DNA of 64,000 nt from Candidatus Altimarinota bacterium (GTDB taxonomy: Bacteria; Patescibacteriota; Gracilibacteria; BD1-5; UBA2023). Each line of letters opens with the position of its first letter. The first letter of the stretch is position 1. The DNA lies in the NCBI GenBank assembly GCA_023230505.1, contig JALNXF010000001.1, forward strand, positions 372,001 through 436,000, read 5' to 3'. The position numbers and the translations under genes were made by a program. The notes under the pieces are model-generated. The model was not told where the DNA came from and did not search any database. It was given only the letters and a program-made list of their open reading frames with translations. This document shows, in pieces, positions 33,210-43,554 of the stretch.

Positions 33210-33827
33210 ATGAGAAATAATCGTGGTTTTACAGTTCTAGAAATAGTCATTGCAATAAGTATATCTACAATGGTTATGCTTTGATTAAGTTTCTTTATTA
33301 GTGAAATAAATTCTAAAATAATTTCATCCCAAAATAAATGAAATATTTATACAAGTATTAATGATTTTATTGATAAAGTCTGAGTGAAAAAAAATCTATA
33401 TTGAAGTTCTACAATTCTGACTCAAAATCAAAATTATAATACTCTACTTTTAACAAATACTCTATCAAATTGATGAATTCTAATATGAGTTGTAAATAAT
33501 AATAAAATCTCACCTTACTATATGAAATTAGACCCCGTTTGAAATTATAGCACTTATGATAATAAAGTTCTTTGAGTTAGACAATTAACCCAAAATCAAA
33601 TAACCGAAATAAAAACAAACTCTTGAAGCATTTACAATATTGAGTTTTTTGAAGATAATTTATTTCCAAATTTACAAGTAAAATCATTTAATTTAATTGA
33701 TTATAATTTGTGATCTATAGTAGAAATGAATATTACTTTTTATGAAAGTTTTTTACAGGGTTATTGATGAAAAAATCTAGAAAATGTACCAGAAATAAGA
33801 AATTATGATATAACACTAAATTTTTAA
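33210..33827 (+). CDS. Prepilin-like protein
   Basis: 205 residues. The N-terminus MRNNRGFTVLEIVIAISIST is a class III (type IV prepilin) signal: short basic leader, G|F-T-V-L-E, then a hydrophobic helix. The rest is a small pseudopilin-like domain with no Cys pair. A start 30 bases upstream is out of this frame. It leads a two-gene set with the next pilin-like gene, 6 bases away; together they resemble minor pilins (PilW/PilX type). Confidence 0.8.
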
Positions 33828-33833
33828 TAATTT

Positions 33834-34991
33834 ATGATTAAAAATAATAAATGAAATACAATAGTTTATGCTATAATACTCGTTAATATAGCAATTGTAA
33901 TAATGTATATTGTGCTTAATAAGTCTAATTTTTTTTCAGAAACTATAAGTATGCAAAATTACAATATAAAATTAAATGAAAATCTTAAAAATAAGGCAAC
34001 CAATTCTCTAAAATACGAAACATTTTTAAATACTAACTGAAGTGGTTTTGTAGATACAATTACTTGCCCATCTAATATTTCATTAAGTTGAACTACATTA
34101 AGCGGTACTATTTCAGAGACTCTTCCCTATTTTGACATAAATTCAAAAACACTTTATTGCTCTGGAACTAATGCGTCTTGAAATTTATTGCTTTCATATA
34201 ATGCATCATTTAGCTGATTTACAGAAGCCTGATATAATAATTGAACTTGAATATTATTTGAATCTTGATTATATTTTACCTGAATTTTAAATGATACAGA
34301 TTTAAGCTTTATTTCATTTACTTGAAGTGATATTTATTCTGGAATTGACAGCAATTATGATTCTGATAATTATAAAATAAATTCAACTGGTTCAATTAAT
34401 TATCCAGATAATTATGCGGATGATGATACACTTTGAAGAAAAACAATTTATTGATATATAAATAGCGATAAAACATTTTCAAATATTTTTTGGAATAATT
34501 ATAAAACTAATGAGTACATAAGAAATAATCCAAATAATTATGACAACCAAAACGTAGTAATTTGAAATACTAGCTCCTGAGTGTTATTTCTTGATGTAAA
34601 TTTTCCATATTCTCTTAAAATTATAGAATTTAATAAAGATAATTTTATTCAAAAAAATGAATTAGTAAAAATAAAACAATGGGTATGAATTTGAAATTCT
34701 GGAAGCTGATATATATCACTAGATTGAAATGATATATTAAGTTTAGAGAATTTATCATCAAGTTGAGCTATATTTGATTTTAAAAATAAGAATTATGCGA
34801 TATTTTTAGCTTATAATTCTGATACAATACCGACAACATTGCTTAAATATAAATTAAATGCACAAGATGAAAATTGAATGTGAGTTTATATTAACCCAAT
34901 AAATGACTCAGACCCGGCGAATATAAGATACTTATGAAGTGATATTATAATTGATAATGCAAAATTTATCAGTAAAGTTATGGAATACTAA
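33834..34991 (+). CDS. Minor pilin / PilX-like surface protein
   Basis: 385 residues. Near the N-terminus KGNTIVYAIILVNIAIVIMY forms one hydrophobic helix preceded by a short basic segment, like PilX-type minor pilins that lack the usual FTL motif. The large remainder is Ser/Asn/Gly-rich and beta-like, with one Cys pair (ITCPSN ... LYCSGT). Probably assembled on the outer face with the preceding prepilin. The 3' end overlaps convergent yidD by 4 bases. Confidence 0.65.
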
Positions 34992-35236
34992 TTCTTCTTA
35001 TCAACAGGATCATAACCTCACTTTCCCCAAGGATTACACCTTAATATTCTCCAAGTTCATTTGACAATTCAAACTCCAACTCCCCTTTTTTCAATTGCTT
35101 CCTTCATATAATCACTACAACTCGGGATATGCCTACAATAAGGCGGCTTATTCGCAGATCTAGACCAAATACTATGATCCGGACTTAGATATTTTTGATA
35201 TAGAGAGATTAGTTTAATTAAGGGTTTTTTTAGCAT
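34988..35236 (-). CDS. yidD: Membrane protein insertion efficiency factor YidD
   Basis: 82 residues, complete. LIKLISLYQKYLSPDHSIWS near the start, then the family signature PYCRHIPSCSDYMKEAIEKR and the end RILRCNPWGKGGYDPV. YidD is an inner-membrane-associated helper of YidC in membrane protein insertion. It is usually beside rpmH-rnpA-yidC; here it stands alone. Confidence 0.95.
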
Positions 35237-35244
35237 ATAAGATT

Positions 35245-35372
35245 TTTGGTTCGGGATGAGAGATTTACCACAAGGGCATAAACCTCGAATCCATATATTT
35301 GGTTCGGGATGAGGGATTTACCACAAGGGCATAAACCTCGAATCCATATATTTGGTTCGGGATGAGGGATTC
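35245..35372. repeat. 53-bp tandem repeats built on the tRNA-Gln 3' end
   Basis: Two near-identical 53-bp units (35245-35297 and 35298-35350) lead into the tRNA gene. Each begins with the 3' end of the tRNA (TTTGGTTCGGGATGAGGGAT) and continues with an unrelated tail (TTACCACAAGGGCATAAACC). The third copy of the shared ~22 bp is the tRNA itself. The units differ at one position (AGAGATT or AGGGATT). This pattern fits repeated insertion or duplication at a tRNA attachment site. The rest of 35237-35582 outside the repeats and tRNA is AT-rich with no gene. Confidence 0.85.
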
Positions 35373-35426
35373 GAACCCCCGATAGCGGATTCAGAGTCCA
35401 CGGCCTTACCGCTTGGCTAATCCCGA
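35353..35426 (-). tRNA. tRNA-Gln (anticodon CUG)
   Basis: 74 nt with an encoded CCA. Acceptor stem TCGGGAT / ATCCCGA (7 bp), D arm with AGCCAAGCGGTAAGGC, anticodon stem GTGGA / TCCGC around loop CTCTGAA, T arm GGGGG / CCCTC around TTCGAAT. The loop places CTG at positions 34-36, which reads CAG (Gln). It is flanked downstream by duplicated pieces of its own 3' end. Confidence 0.92.
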
Positions 35427-35526
35427 GTAAATAATAAATTAATTTGTTTACATAATTCTTACATAAAAATTGTAAATAAATTAATGAGAGTATTTTATGG
35501 AATTATATGAAATTGCAAATTTCATT

Positions 35527-35553
35527 TTGACTTTTAAATAAGTTTGATACAAT
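35527..35553 (+). promoter_or_regulatory. Promoter of the small membrane protein gene
   Basis: TTGACT (35527-35532) and TACAAT (35548-35553) with a 15-base spacer, 29 bases before the ATG. Confidence 0.55.
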
Positions 35554-35582
35554 GAAACAAAATAGAAAATAACTTGATTTTT

Positions 35583-35879
35583 ATGATTTTTTTAAAAATA
35601 TTTTATGGAATACTGCTATTCTGAGCCTGATTAGTTATTATAAAGTACAGAAAAACAGTATATGACTGGACTGGAAAATTTGTCTGGGCAGAAAAATATT
35701 TATGAAGTTGAGGTACGGTTATTATATTAATTTTAATTTGATTATTATTAATGTTTCTGGGAGTTACATTTCCATTTTGAATGTATGAAACTCTAACAAA
35801 ACCAAGTACTATTGAAGGTAATTATAGTTCAAATAATACAACAGATAACATACAAGAAACTTGAAATACACAAAATTAA
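35583..35879 (+). CDS. Small two-helix membrane protein
   Basis: 98 residues. Two hydrophobic segments, IFLKIFYGILLFGAGLVIIK and GTVIILILIGLLLMFLGVTF, separated by a short charged loop (YRKTVYDWTGKFVWAEKY). The C-terminal tail is polar, Asn/Thr-rich. No family recognised. It precedes the S41 protease gene by 27 bases and is probably co-transcribed with it. Confidence 0.7.
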
Positions 35880-35906
35880 TAAAATTTATTTTTTAAAAAA
35901 TATAAT

Positions 35907-37481
35907 ATGAAAACATTTAAAAAAATTGCTATATCGATATTTACTGCTTTTATATTACTAGTAAATATTAACTTATTAGAAGCAAAAAAAATAGACAACT
36001 ATTTAGATAAAGCAAATTATAGTGAAGTACAATTAAAAAATACTTTAACAGTAAAATGATTATTTATACTTTATTATAATATTATTTGAGAATGAATTCC
36101 TGATACATATAAATTTATAAAATTAAAATATAAAAACGTAAATGAAAATACTTTAATTTATGATGCACTGCAAAAATGAGTATATCTTGATTTAATAAAA
36201 AATATTGAATGAGATTTATGATTATCTAAAAAGGCAACTGAAGATGTTTTTAATAGAATGATTTTAAAGAATTTCTGACAAGAATTTGAGGCGAATAAAA
36301 CGAAAGAAATAACTCTAGATAAATTTATTGATGTAATGCAAGAGTTAAAAGATTTAACTGAAAAACAAAATGAAGAAGCAATAAATGAAGCTAAAATTGA
36401 TAGTCTATCAATACAAAATACAATTAATTTTCCAATATTAAATGATGTATACTTAAAATTAAAATTAAATCATTATGATAGTAATAATTTTACAGATGAG
36501 CAATTAGTAAGATGAGCAATTAAATGAATGGTTGACTCCACTTGAGATAAATTTACAACTTATTTTCCTCCAACAGAAGCAAAAAATTTTAATGATGAAC
36601 TTGGTTGAAGTTTTGAATGAATATGAGCACAAGTAGAAATGGAAACAGCTTGAGTCCTACAAATTATAGCTCCACTTCCAGGAACCCCAGCCGAAAAAGC
36701 TTGATTAAAAGCGTGAGATAGAATTATGAAAATTGATGAATTAGAAATTACTGATAAGGTAAGTTTACAAGATGCTGTAAATAAAATTAAATGACCGAGT
36801 TGAACAGAAGTTACACTTACAATTTTAAGAGGTACGCAAACTTTGGAAATAAAAGTTACAAGAAGTAAAATTATAGTTGATTATGTACAGTACAAAAAAT
36901 TAGATAATTGAGATAATTATATACGTATTACAATTTTTTGAGCATGAGTATATAATTCATTTAAAAAAGCAGTAGAAGATATTGCAAAAAATAATCCAAA
37001 TGGAAAAACAATAATTGATCTTAGAAATGATCCAGGATGAAGTCTTGATGAAGTTTCAAGTATACTTAACTATTTTGTACCAAAATGAGAAGGCACAGTA
37101 AATATAAAATATAAGAGGTATTCAACAGATTTACAATCTCTTTGATCACCATATAATTTTATAGACAAAAATGTAATTGTATTAATTAATAAATGAAGTG
37201 CTTCTGCATCTGAAATAATGGCATTAACTATTAAAGATTATTGAATGCATGTTAAATTAATTTGAGAAAAATCATATGGAAAATGATCAGTTCAGTCATT
37301 AGATGATTATGCTGACGGGTCTAGTTTTAAATATACTATTGCAAAATGGTTTTCTGGAAAAACAAAAACATGAATTGATACAATTTGAATAAATCCAGAT
37401 ATAGAAGTAAAATTAGATGAGCAATGATTTAAGGCCTGAAATGATAATCAATTAAATTATGCTAAAAATTATAGATTTTAG
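35907..37481 (+). CDS. S41-family C-terminal processing peptidase
   Basis: 524 residues. Signal peptide KIAISIFTAFILLVNINLLE. PDZ domain around residues 225-320 (GSFEGIGAQVEMETAGVLQI; GLKAGDRIMKIDELEI). The S41 core holds IIDLRNDPGGSLDEVSSILN, the catalytic Ser in INKGSASASEIMAL and the catalytic Lys in GEKSYGKGSVQS. Such proteases trim or degrade envelope proteins from their C-termini. The N-terminal ~170 residues before the PDZ are longer than in typical CtpA. Confidence 0.93.
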
Positions 37482-37568
37482 TTTATAAATTTATACTACA
37501 AAATAAAAAACTTTTGACAAGAGTAATTTATTTTATAAAGTCTTACAAAATATCCTATAAAAAACAAA

Positions 37569-39767
37569 ATGAAAAATTTAGTAATAGTAGAGTCACCAGC
37601 AAAATGAAAAACCATAGAAAAATTTTTATGAAAAGATTTTGTTGTAAAGGCATCCTTCTGACATATTAGAGATCTTCCAAAAAAAGAACTCTGAATAGAA
37701 ATTGAAAATAATTTCAAGCCAACTTATGTAATAAGTGATGATAAGAAAAAAAATGTAAATGAGCTTAAAAAATTAGTAAAAGAATCTGAAAAAGTATGGA
37801 TAGCTACGGATGAGGACCGCGAATGAGAAGCAATCTGATGGCACCTTTGCGAGGCACTTTGATTAAATTCAAAAACTGTAAATAGAATTGTTTTTCATGA
37901 AATTACAAAAACTGCAATTGATGAAGCTGTAAAAAATCCTCGTCATATAGATGAAAATCTAGTAAATGCACAGCAATCTCGTAGACTTCTTGATAGATTA
38001 GTTTGATTTAAAGTAAGTCCAGTACTTTGGAAAAAAATCAGAAAATGATTATCAGCATGAAGAGTTCAATCAGTTGCCGTAAGATTAATTGTAGAAAGAG
38101 AAAGAGAAATCCAAAACTTTAAACCAGAAGAAAGTTGGAAACTAAAAGTAAAACTAGAAGCAAAATGAATTAGTTTTATATCTGAATTATTTAAAATTTC
38201 AGAAAAAAGTAAAAAGATAAAAGATCGCGATGATATAATTAAGATATTATCTACACTATGAATAGACATAAATAAACTAGAAGAAAAGAAAGATAAAAAA
38301 TGAAATTTCTATTTTGAAATACCACTATCTACTGATTTTGAAGTAATTTCTCAAGATAAAAAAGATTCAACTCGCTCACCTGGTGCTCCATTTACAACTT
38401 CAACACTTCAACAAGAAGCTTCTCGTAAATTATGATTTTCAGTAGCTCAAACAATGAGTGTAGCACAAAACCTATACCAAAATTGATTTATTACATATAT
38501 GAGAACTGATAGTGTAAATTTATCAGATCTTGCAATACAGGCATCTAAAAAATATATTGAGGAAAATTTTTGAAAAGAATATTCACTTCCACATTGAAGA
38601 AAATTTAAAAACAAACAAGCAAATGCTCAAGAAGCACATGAGGCTATTAGACCTAGTTATATTGAAAAAAATCCTGAAAATGTGTGATTAGATTGAAATG
38701 ATATAAGACTTTATAAATTAATTTGGGAACGTACAATTGCATCTCAAATGAAAGAAGCATTAATCGAAACTACAACTTACATTTTCTCGCCAGATATAGC
38801 TTCTAATCAAGAATGGATTACAAAATGAGAAGTAATAAAATTCCCTGGTTTTATGAAATTGTATATTGAATGAACTGATGATGAAACTGAGGAAAGTGAG
38901 ACAATGAATTTACCAATTTTAAAAGTATGAGAAAAAGCTAAATCTTCTCATCTACTTGCTAACCAAGTATTTACCAGACCACCATCTAGATACACAGAAG
39001 CGGCTTTAGTTAAAAAATTGGAAAGTGAATGAATATGAAGACCTTCAACCTATGCTCCAACTATTTCAACAATTGTTGATAGATGATATGTAGAAAAAAT
39101 TGATAAAAAACTTGCTCCAACTGAAATTGCATTTATTGTAAATGATTTTTTGATGGAATACTTTAAGAAAATGATGGATTACAAATTTACAGCTAAAATT
39201 GAAGAAGAATTGGATACTATAGCCACAGGTTGAATAGAATGGATAAAAATGCTTGAATTATTTTATACTGATTTCAAAAAAGATTTATTAAACTCAGATG
39301 AAAACGCAGAAAAGGTAATTGAAAAAACATGAAAAAAATGTCCAGAATGTAAGGAATGAGATTTGCTTTATAAATATTCAAAAAACTGAAAATTTATAGG
39401 ATGTTCTAGATATCCAGAATGTAAATATTTAGAAAATATTGTAGATCCACAAAAGGAAGAATTACTTTGAAATCTAAAAGAAAAATATGAATGAAAGCCA
39501 TGTGAGGCCTGAGGAACAATAGTTGTAAAAACATGAAGATTTTGACCATTTTTAGCAAGTTCTCTATATCCAGAAGTAAAGTGGATTGGTAAAATTCCAA
39601 ATGAAAAAAATATAGAATTAGAAGAAAAATTTGGGTGAGATATTTGTGAAAAATGTTGAACTGGAATTATGCATGTAAAATCTTCTAGAAGATGACCATT
39701 TTTAGCATGCTCAGCTTATCCAGAATGTAAAAATGCAAAAAATTTACCAAAAGAAAAACAAGAATAA
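37569..39767 (+). CDS. topA: DNA topoisomerase I
   Basis: 732 residues, type IA topoisomerase relaxing negative supercoils. Toprim: [18 protein letters not shown] and [16 protein letters not shown] (~residue 81). The active-site Tyr is in [14 protein letters not shown] (~residue 311). The C-terminus has three zinc ribbons: CPECKEGDLL ... [15 protein letters not shown] ... and CEKCGTG ... ACSAYPECK. In the middle ribbon the second Cys pair is lost ([12 protein letters not shown]). UGA codes the invariant Gly of REGEAIG, while a UGG Trp follows directly, which proves the glycine reading. Confidence 0.98.
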
Positions 39768-39826
39768 TGTTTGCTACTCTTGAAAAAAATAAAATTTATA
39801 TAAAATAAAGTAATTTATTAATTTTT

Positions 39827-40588
39827 ATGAAAGAATATAGTTTTATTATATGAGATAATAAATATACAGTTAAAGACGAGAACGAATTAGCTCTTATTTT
39901 TGAGTTACTTTCATGAAATGATGAAGTATCTTGAATGACACATTGGAATGTTATAATGGAGCTTGATGAAAATCTTTTAAATATTGTTAAAACGTATAAG
40001 TGATTAATTAAATCTCTAAAATTATTAAATGAAAGAAACTCGTTTTTACTTCTTGTAAATATCTGAGATTCACTAAATAAAATTATACAAAATTCAGAAC
40101 AATTATGAGAAATATTGGCCCGTATTCCAGAAGAAGAAAATAAAATTAGAATCATTAAACAATTAAGACAAACAGGATTAAAAAAATTAATTTTAGAACC
40201 TAGAGATTTATCAAATGTGTTAGAATGGCTTTACGGTCAATCAGAAATTGAGTTATTAAATATTGCATGTTTTGATCATGTGAAAAATTTTTTTAATTAT
40301 CCAAAAGAAATTTATGATGTACTCCATTATTTAAATAATGAAAACAAAGACACATTGATAAATAATATCTGACTAAAAACAATTTTAGAAAAAATTAAAA
40401 GCCGGAAAGATTTACTTCTAATATTAAAATGATTTTCAATGGAAAAAGCAAGTGAATTATTATCTTTTTTTTCAAGACAAGAAATTAAGGATCTATTTAC
40501 AAATAATTGAGAATTTACATATTTTTTAAGTAAATTATCAGACAGAAAAGAAGATTTATTTTTAAAACATTTATGAATTAAAAAATAA
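39827..40588 (+). CDS. Hypothetical protein
   Basis: 253 residues, no family recognised. All-helical and acidic, with repeated short leucine-rich helices (LNIVKTYKGLIKSLKLLNER; ILKGFSMEKASELLSFFSRQ), perhaps a helical-repeat scaffold. No signal peptide, membrane segment or Cys motif. It stands 60 bases after topA and 4 bases before the amidohydrolase gene, so it is probably co-transcribed with the latter. Confidence 0.65.
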
Positions 40589-40592
40589 AATT

Positions 40593-41678
40593 ATGTTAAT
40601 AACGGAAAATAAAATAAATATAGAACTTAAAAAACTTGAAAAAAAAGAGTGATTTCTTGATAAAACAAGTGATCTAGAACAACTAAGATGATGTAAATAT
40701 AAGATGATTGATGCACATGTTCATATTATTAATTTTATGCAAGAAACAGAATGACTTGAAAAGCTTCTATACTACATGAAAAAAACAAATATTAAATCAA
40801 GTGTAATTTTTTGAATGCCAGTGAAAAAAAACTGGTGAGAACACGAAAAAAGTCAACCTGAATATTACCTTGATGATGATAACGAATGTTATTATTATTC
40901 ATTTACAGATTGAATGGTTGCAGAGGAATATAATAAATTATCAGATAAAAATAAAGAGAAATTTTATCCATTAATTAGCTGATTTAATCCAATGGATATT
41001 AATGCAATTAAACATATTGAAAATATGTTTAAATTCTATCCAGGAGTTTTTTGCTGAATTTGAGAAATATTACTTCGCCATGATGATCTTACATTTCTAA
41101 CACAATGAGAAGCTCCAAGATTAAGTAGTAAATCAATATTCCCTATCCTAGAATTTGCAACTGAATACGACTTACCGGTGTTAATTCACAATAATATTTC
41201 AGCACCTGGTGTTTCAGATCATCCAAAATATCTTAGTGAACTTGAATCAATACTCAGAGAATTTCCAAAAACTAAAATAATTTATGCTCATTGCTGAGTA
41301 TCTCGTAGAGTATATGCACCATATTATGCAAAAATGATTAAAAGATTACTAGATGAATATCCTTCTCTTTATGTAGATTATTCATGGGCAGTATTTGAAG
41401 AAATTATAGGTAAAGACGAAAAATCACTAGATGAGTGGGCAGAATTATCAGAAGAATTTTCAAATAGAATATTACTTTGATCTGATATTTTAGGGAAAGA
41501 TTTTCACCGCATTTGATTTATAAATTACAAATTTAATAAATTACTTGCAAAATTATCAAAAAAAGCTATAAAAAATATTACAATTAATAACGCTGAATTT
41601 CTTTTTTGATGAAAAAAATGAAGAGTAGAAAATTGATTAAGAAGAAAATATCCAAGACTTGAAGATATTAAAATTTAA
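40593..41678 (+). CDS. Amidohydrolase-family protein
   Basis: 361 residues. The metal-binding start KMIDAHVHIINFM (D-x-H-x-H, residues ~37-43) and later LPVLIHNNIS (His), KIIYAHCGVS (His) and RILLGSDILGKDF (catalytic Asp) mark an amidohydrolase-2 / TIM-barrel metal hydrolase or decarboxylase. The substrate cannot be read from sequence. It starts 4 bases after the preceding helical-protein gene. Confidence 0.82.
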
Positions 41679-41689
41679 AAAATAAAGAT

Positions 41690-41992
41690 ATGCATTTATT
41701 ATTATCAAATAAAGAAATTATATCAATTTTACTGGGTGCACTCTATGCATATTTATATTCTCTTACTATTAGAAAAATTATTAAAGATTGTCATAATGTA
41801 TCATCAATTTCATTTACATGATTTGCACTAACAAACCTATGACTTGGAATTTCTAATTGATATCATATTGGTTCTATTGGGTATTTTATAGCTTTTTTTA
41901 TGTGAATAATAACAGTGGCAGTTAATGAAATAGTAAAATTAAAAATCAAAAAATGAGTAGCTACACCAAAAGTAAATAATTTTAAAATTTAA
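41690..41992 (+). CDS. Small membrane protein
   Basis: 100 residues. Hydrophobic segments near residues 8-26 (IISILLGALYAYLYSLTI), 42-60 and 60-82 (GSIGYFIAFFMGIITVAV) suggest two or three membrane helices, with a basic C-terminal tail (KLKIKKGVATPK). No family recognised. It lies 11 bases after the amidohydrolase and 9 bases before a PAS-GGDEF gene, apparently in one operon. Confidence 0.65.
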
Positions 41993-42001
41993 TATAAAAA
42001 T

Positions 42002-43432
42002 ATGGGGCACCTAAATAAATCTTGACAATCAGAAACAACCAGAGAAGTCATTGAATTACTACAACTAGAAAAAACATCTAAAAATGTAGTTGATTCAATT
42101 CAAAAAATTTTAGAGAAACAAGACCTAAATATAAAAATCTGAAACCTACTTAGAGAGCATATAGAAAAAGCTAAAAAATTTGCTGTTGTAATATACGAAG
42201 AACAAGAAGACTGAAGAGAAAAACCAATATATTGGTCAAAAAAAATGGAAAATATGTCAGGTTATATATTTGATGAAATAATTGCAAAATATAATAATTG
42301 AGAAAGTATAATGGAACTTTTTTATTGACACGATCAGGATCAGATAGAAAAAATTTCTGAAAGATTTAAAAGGATAAAAGATACGTGAACCTGATATGAA
42401 AATTTTGTATGTACACTTAGAACTGCTAGATGAACAATTATTGAGGTTGCATGGAATACTGAAAGATCACACGATAATAAATATAGAATAAGTTTTTGAA
42501 GCGAAGACTATACTGATGTCCAAAGAATGCTTAGAATGCACGATTTTCTTCCATGTCTTAAAAAATCTGCTCTAAAAAAAGATTTTCGTGATTACATATT
42601 AAATAAAAGATGAAAAATTGAAGAAGCAAGAAGTGTGCTAGCTTTAGCTATGATTGACATTGATGATTTTAAATTATTTAACGAAGTATATTGACATGCA
42701 GCATGAGATCATGTATTAGCTGAATTTGTTAAATTCTTTAATTCAAAACTAAGAGACTGAGATCATATTTATAGTTTAGGTTGAGATGAATTTGCTATAT
42801 TATTTAATACTACAAAACATGACCAAATTATAGAAAGAGTAAGTAGAATAAAAGATGAATTTAATTCAATTAATTTTATAGTAGAAAATGGACAAATAAT
42901 AAATAGTATAAAAAGAAAAAATCATCAAGAAGCTCAAGATTTTTATGAAAAAAATAGAGAGATTACTAATTGACAAATATTTCTACCACCTATTTGACTA
43001 AGTATATGAGTTTCAGATTTTAACTATGCTAACTTAAGGAAAATAAGTACAAATCCGGATGAAGTAAATTCTATATTAGAAAGAGAATTAGAAAAATTAA
43101 AAATGTCTACAGATGAAATATTAATAATAGCAAAGCATTGTTATCTATTAAATAATGAACAATATAAAATTGCCCTAGATTCAAAAAAAATACAAATTGA
43201 TTCAAATGAACAAAAATTAATTAAAAATGAGTCATGAGAAATAAAAGAATTTGCAATGGCAACAATAACAAAAAAATGTAAAAATTTTATATGAACTCCT
43301 ATAATAAATAACTCTTGACAAATAACATGAGTAAATATACTTACTAATAATTGAACAAGAGAGCTATGTATGAAAAAAATCGCAATTATAAAAAGAAGAA
43401 AAGAAAAACTTTTTTCAAAAAAAGATAATTAA
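42002..43432 (+). CDS. PAS-GGDEF protein, probable diguanylate cyclase
   Basis: 476 residues, soluble. A PAS-like domain covers residues ~65-165 (PIYWSKKMENMSGYIFDEII). The GGDEF domain runs ~residues 205-300: MIDIDDFKLFNEVYGHAAGD (metal and substrate residues) and HIYSLGGDEFAILF (active loop). RDGD lies five residues before GGDEF, the product-inhibition I-site (RxxD). All catalytic residues are present, so it should make cyclic di-GMP from two GTP. The ~160-residue C-terminal extension is unassigned. Confidence 0.92.
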
Positions 43433-43444
43433 TAAAATATTTTT

Positions 43445-43481
43445 AAAAAAAAGAAATAGAATTAAGGACTATTTCTTTTTT
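43445..43481. terminator. Intrinsic terminator
   Basis: Stem AAAAAAAGAAATAG / CTATTTCTTTTTT with a 9-base loop, just after the first PAS-GGDEF gene; it separates the two GGDEF transcription units. Confidence 0.75.
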
Positions 43482-43497
43482 TATAGTATAAAAATAC

Positions 43498-43525
43498 TTG
43501 CAAAATAACTAAAAAAAGTTATAAA
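43498..43525 (+). promoter_or_regulatory. Promoter of the second GGDEF gene
   Basis: TTGCAA (43498-43503) and TATAAA (43520-43525) with a 16-base spacer, 29 bases before the ATG. Confidence 0.5.
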
Positions 43526-43554
43526 TAAAATTATAAACAATTATACATAAAATT

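Noticed and set aside
35245..35372. CRISPR array
   Set aside because: Only two units plus the tRNA end, no variable spacers between repeats, and the shared part is the 3' end of tRNA-Gln. No cas gene in the window.
37569..39767. Mycoplasma-type code 4 (UGA = Trp)
   Set aside because: In TopA, GGDEF and P-loop motifs the residue at UGA must be Gly, and UGG supplies Trp normally next to it.
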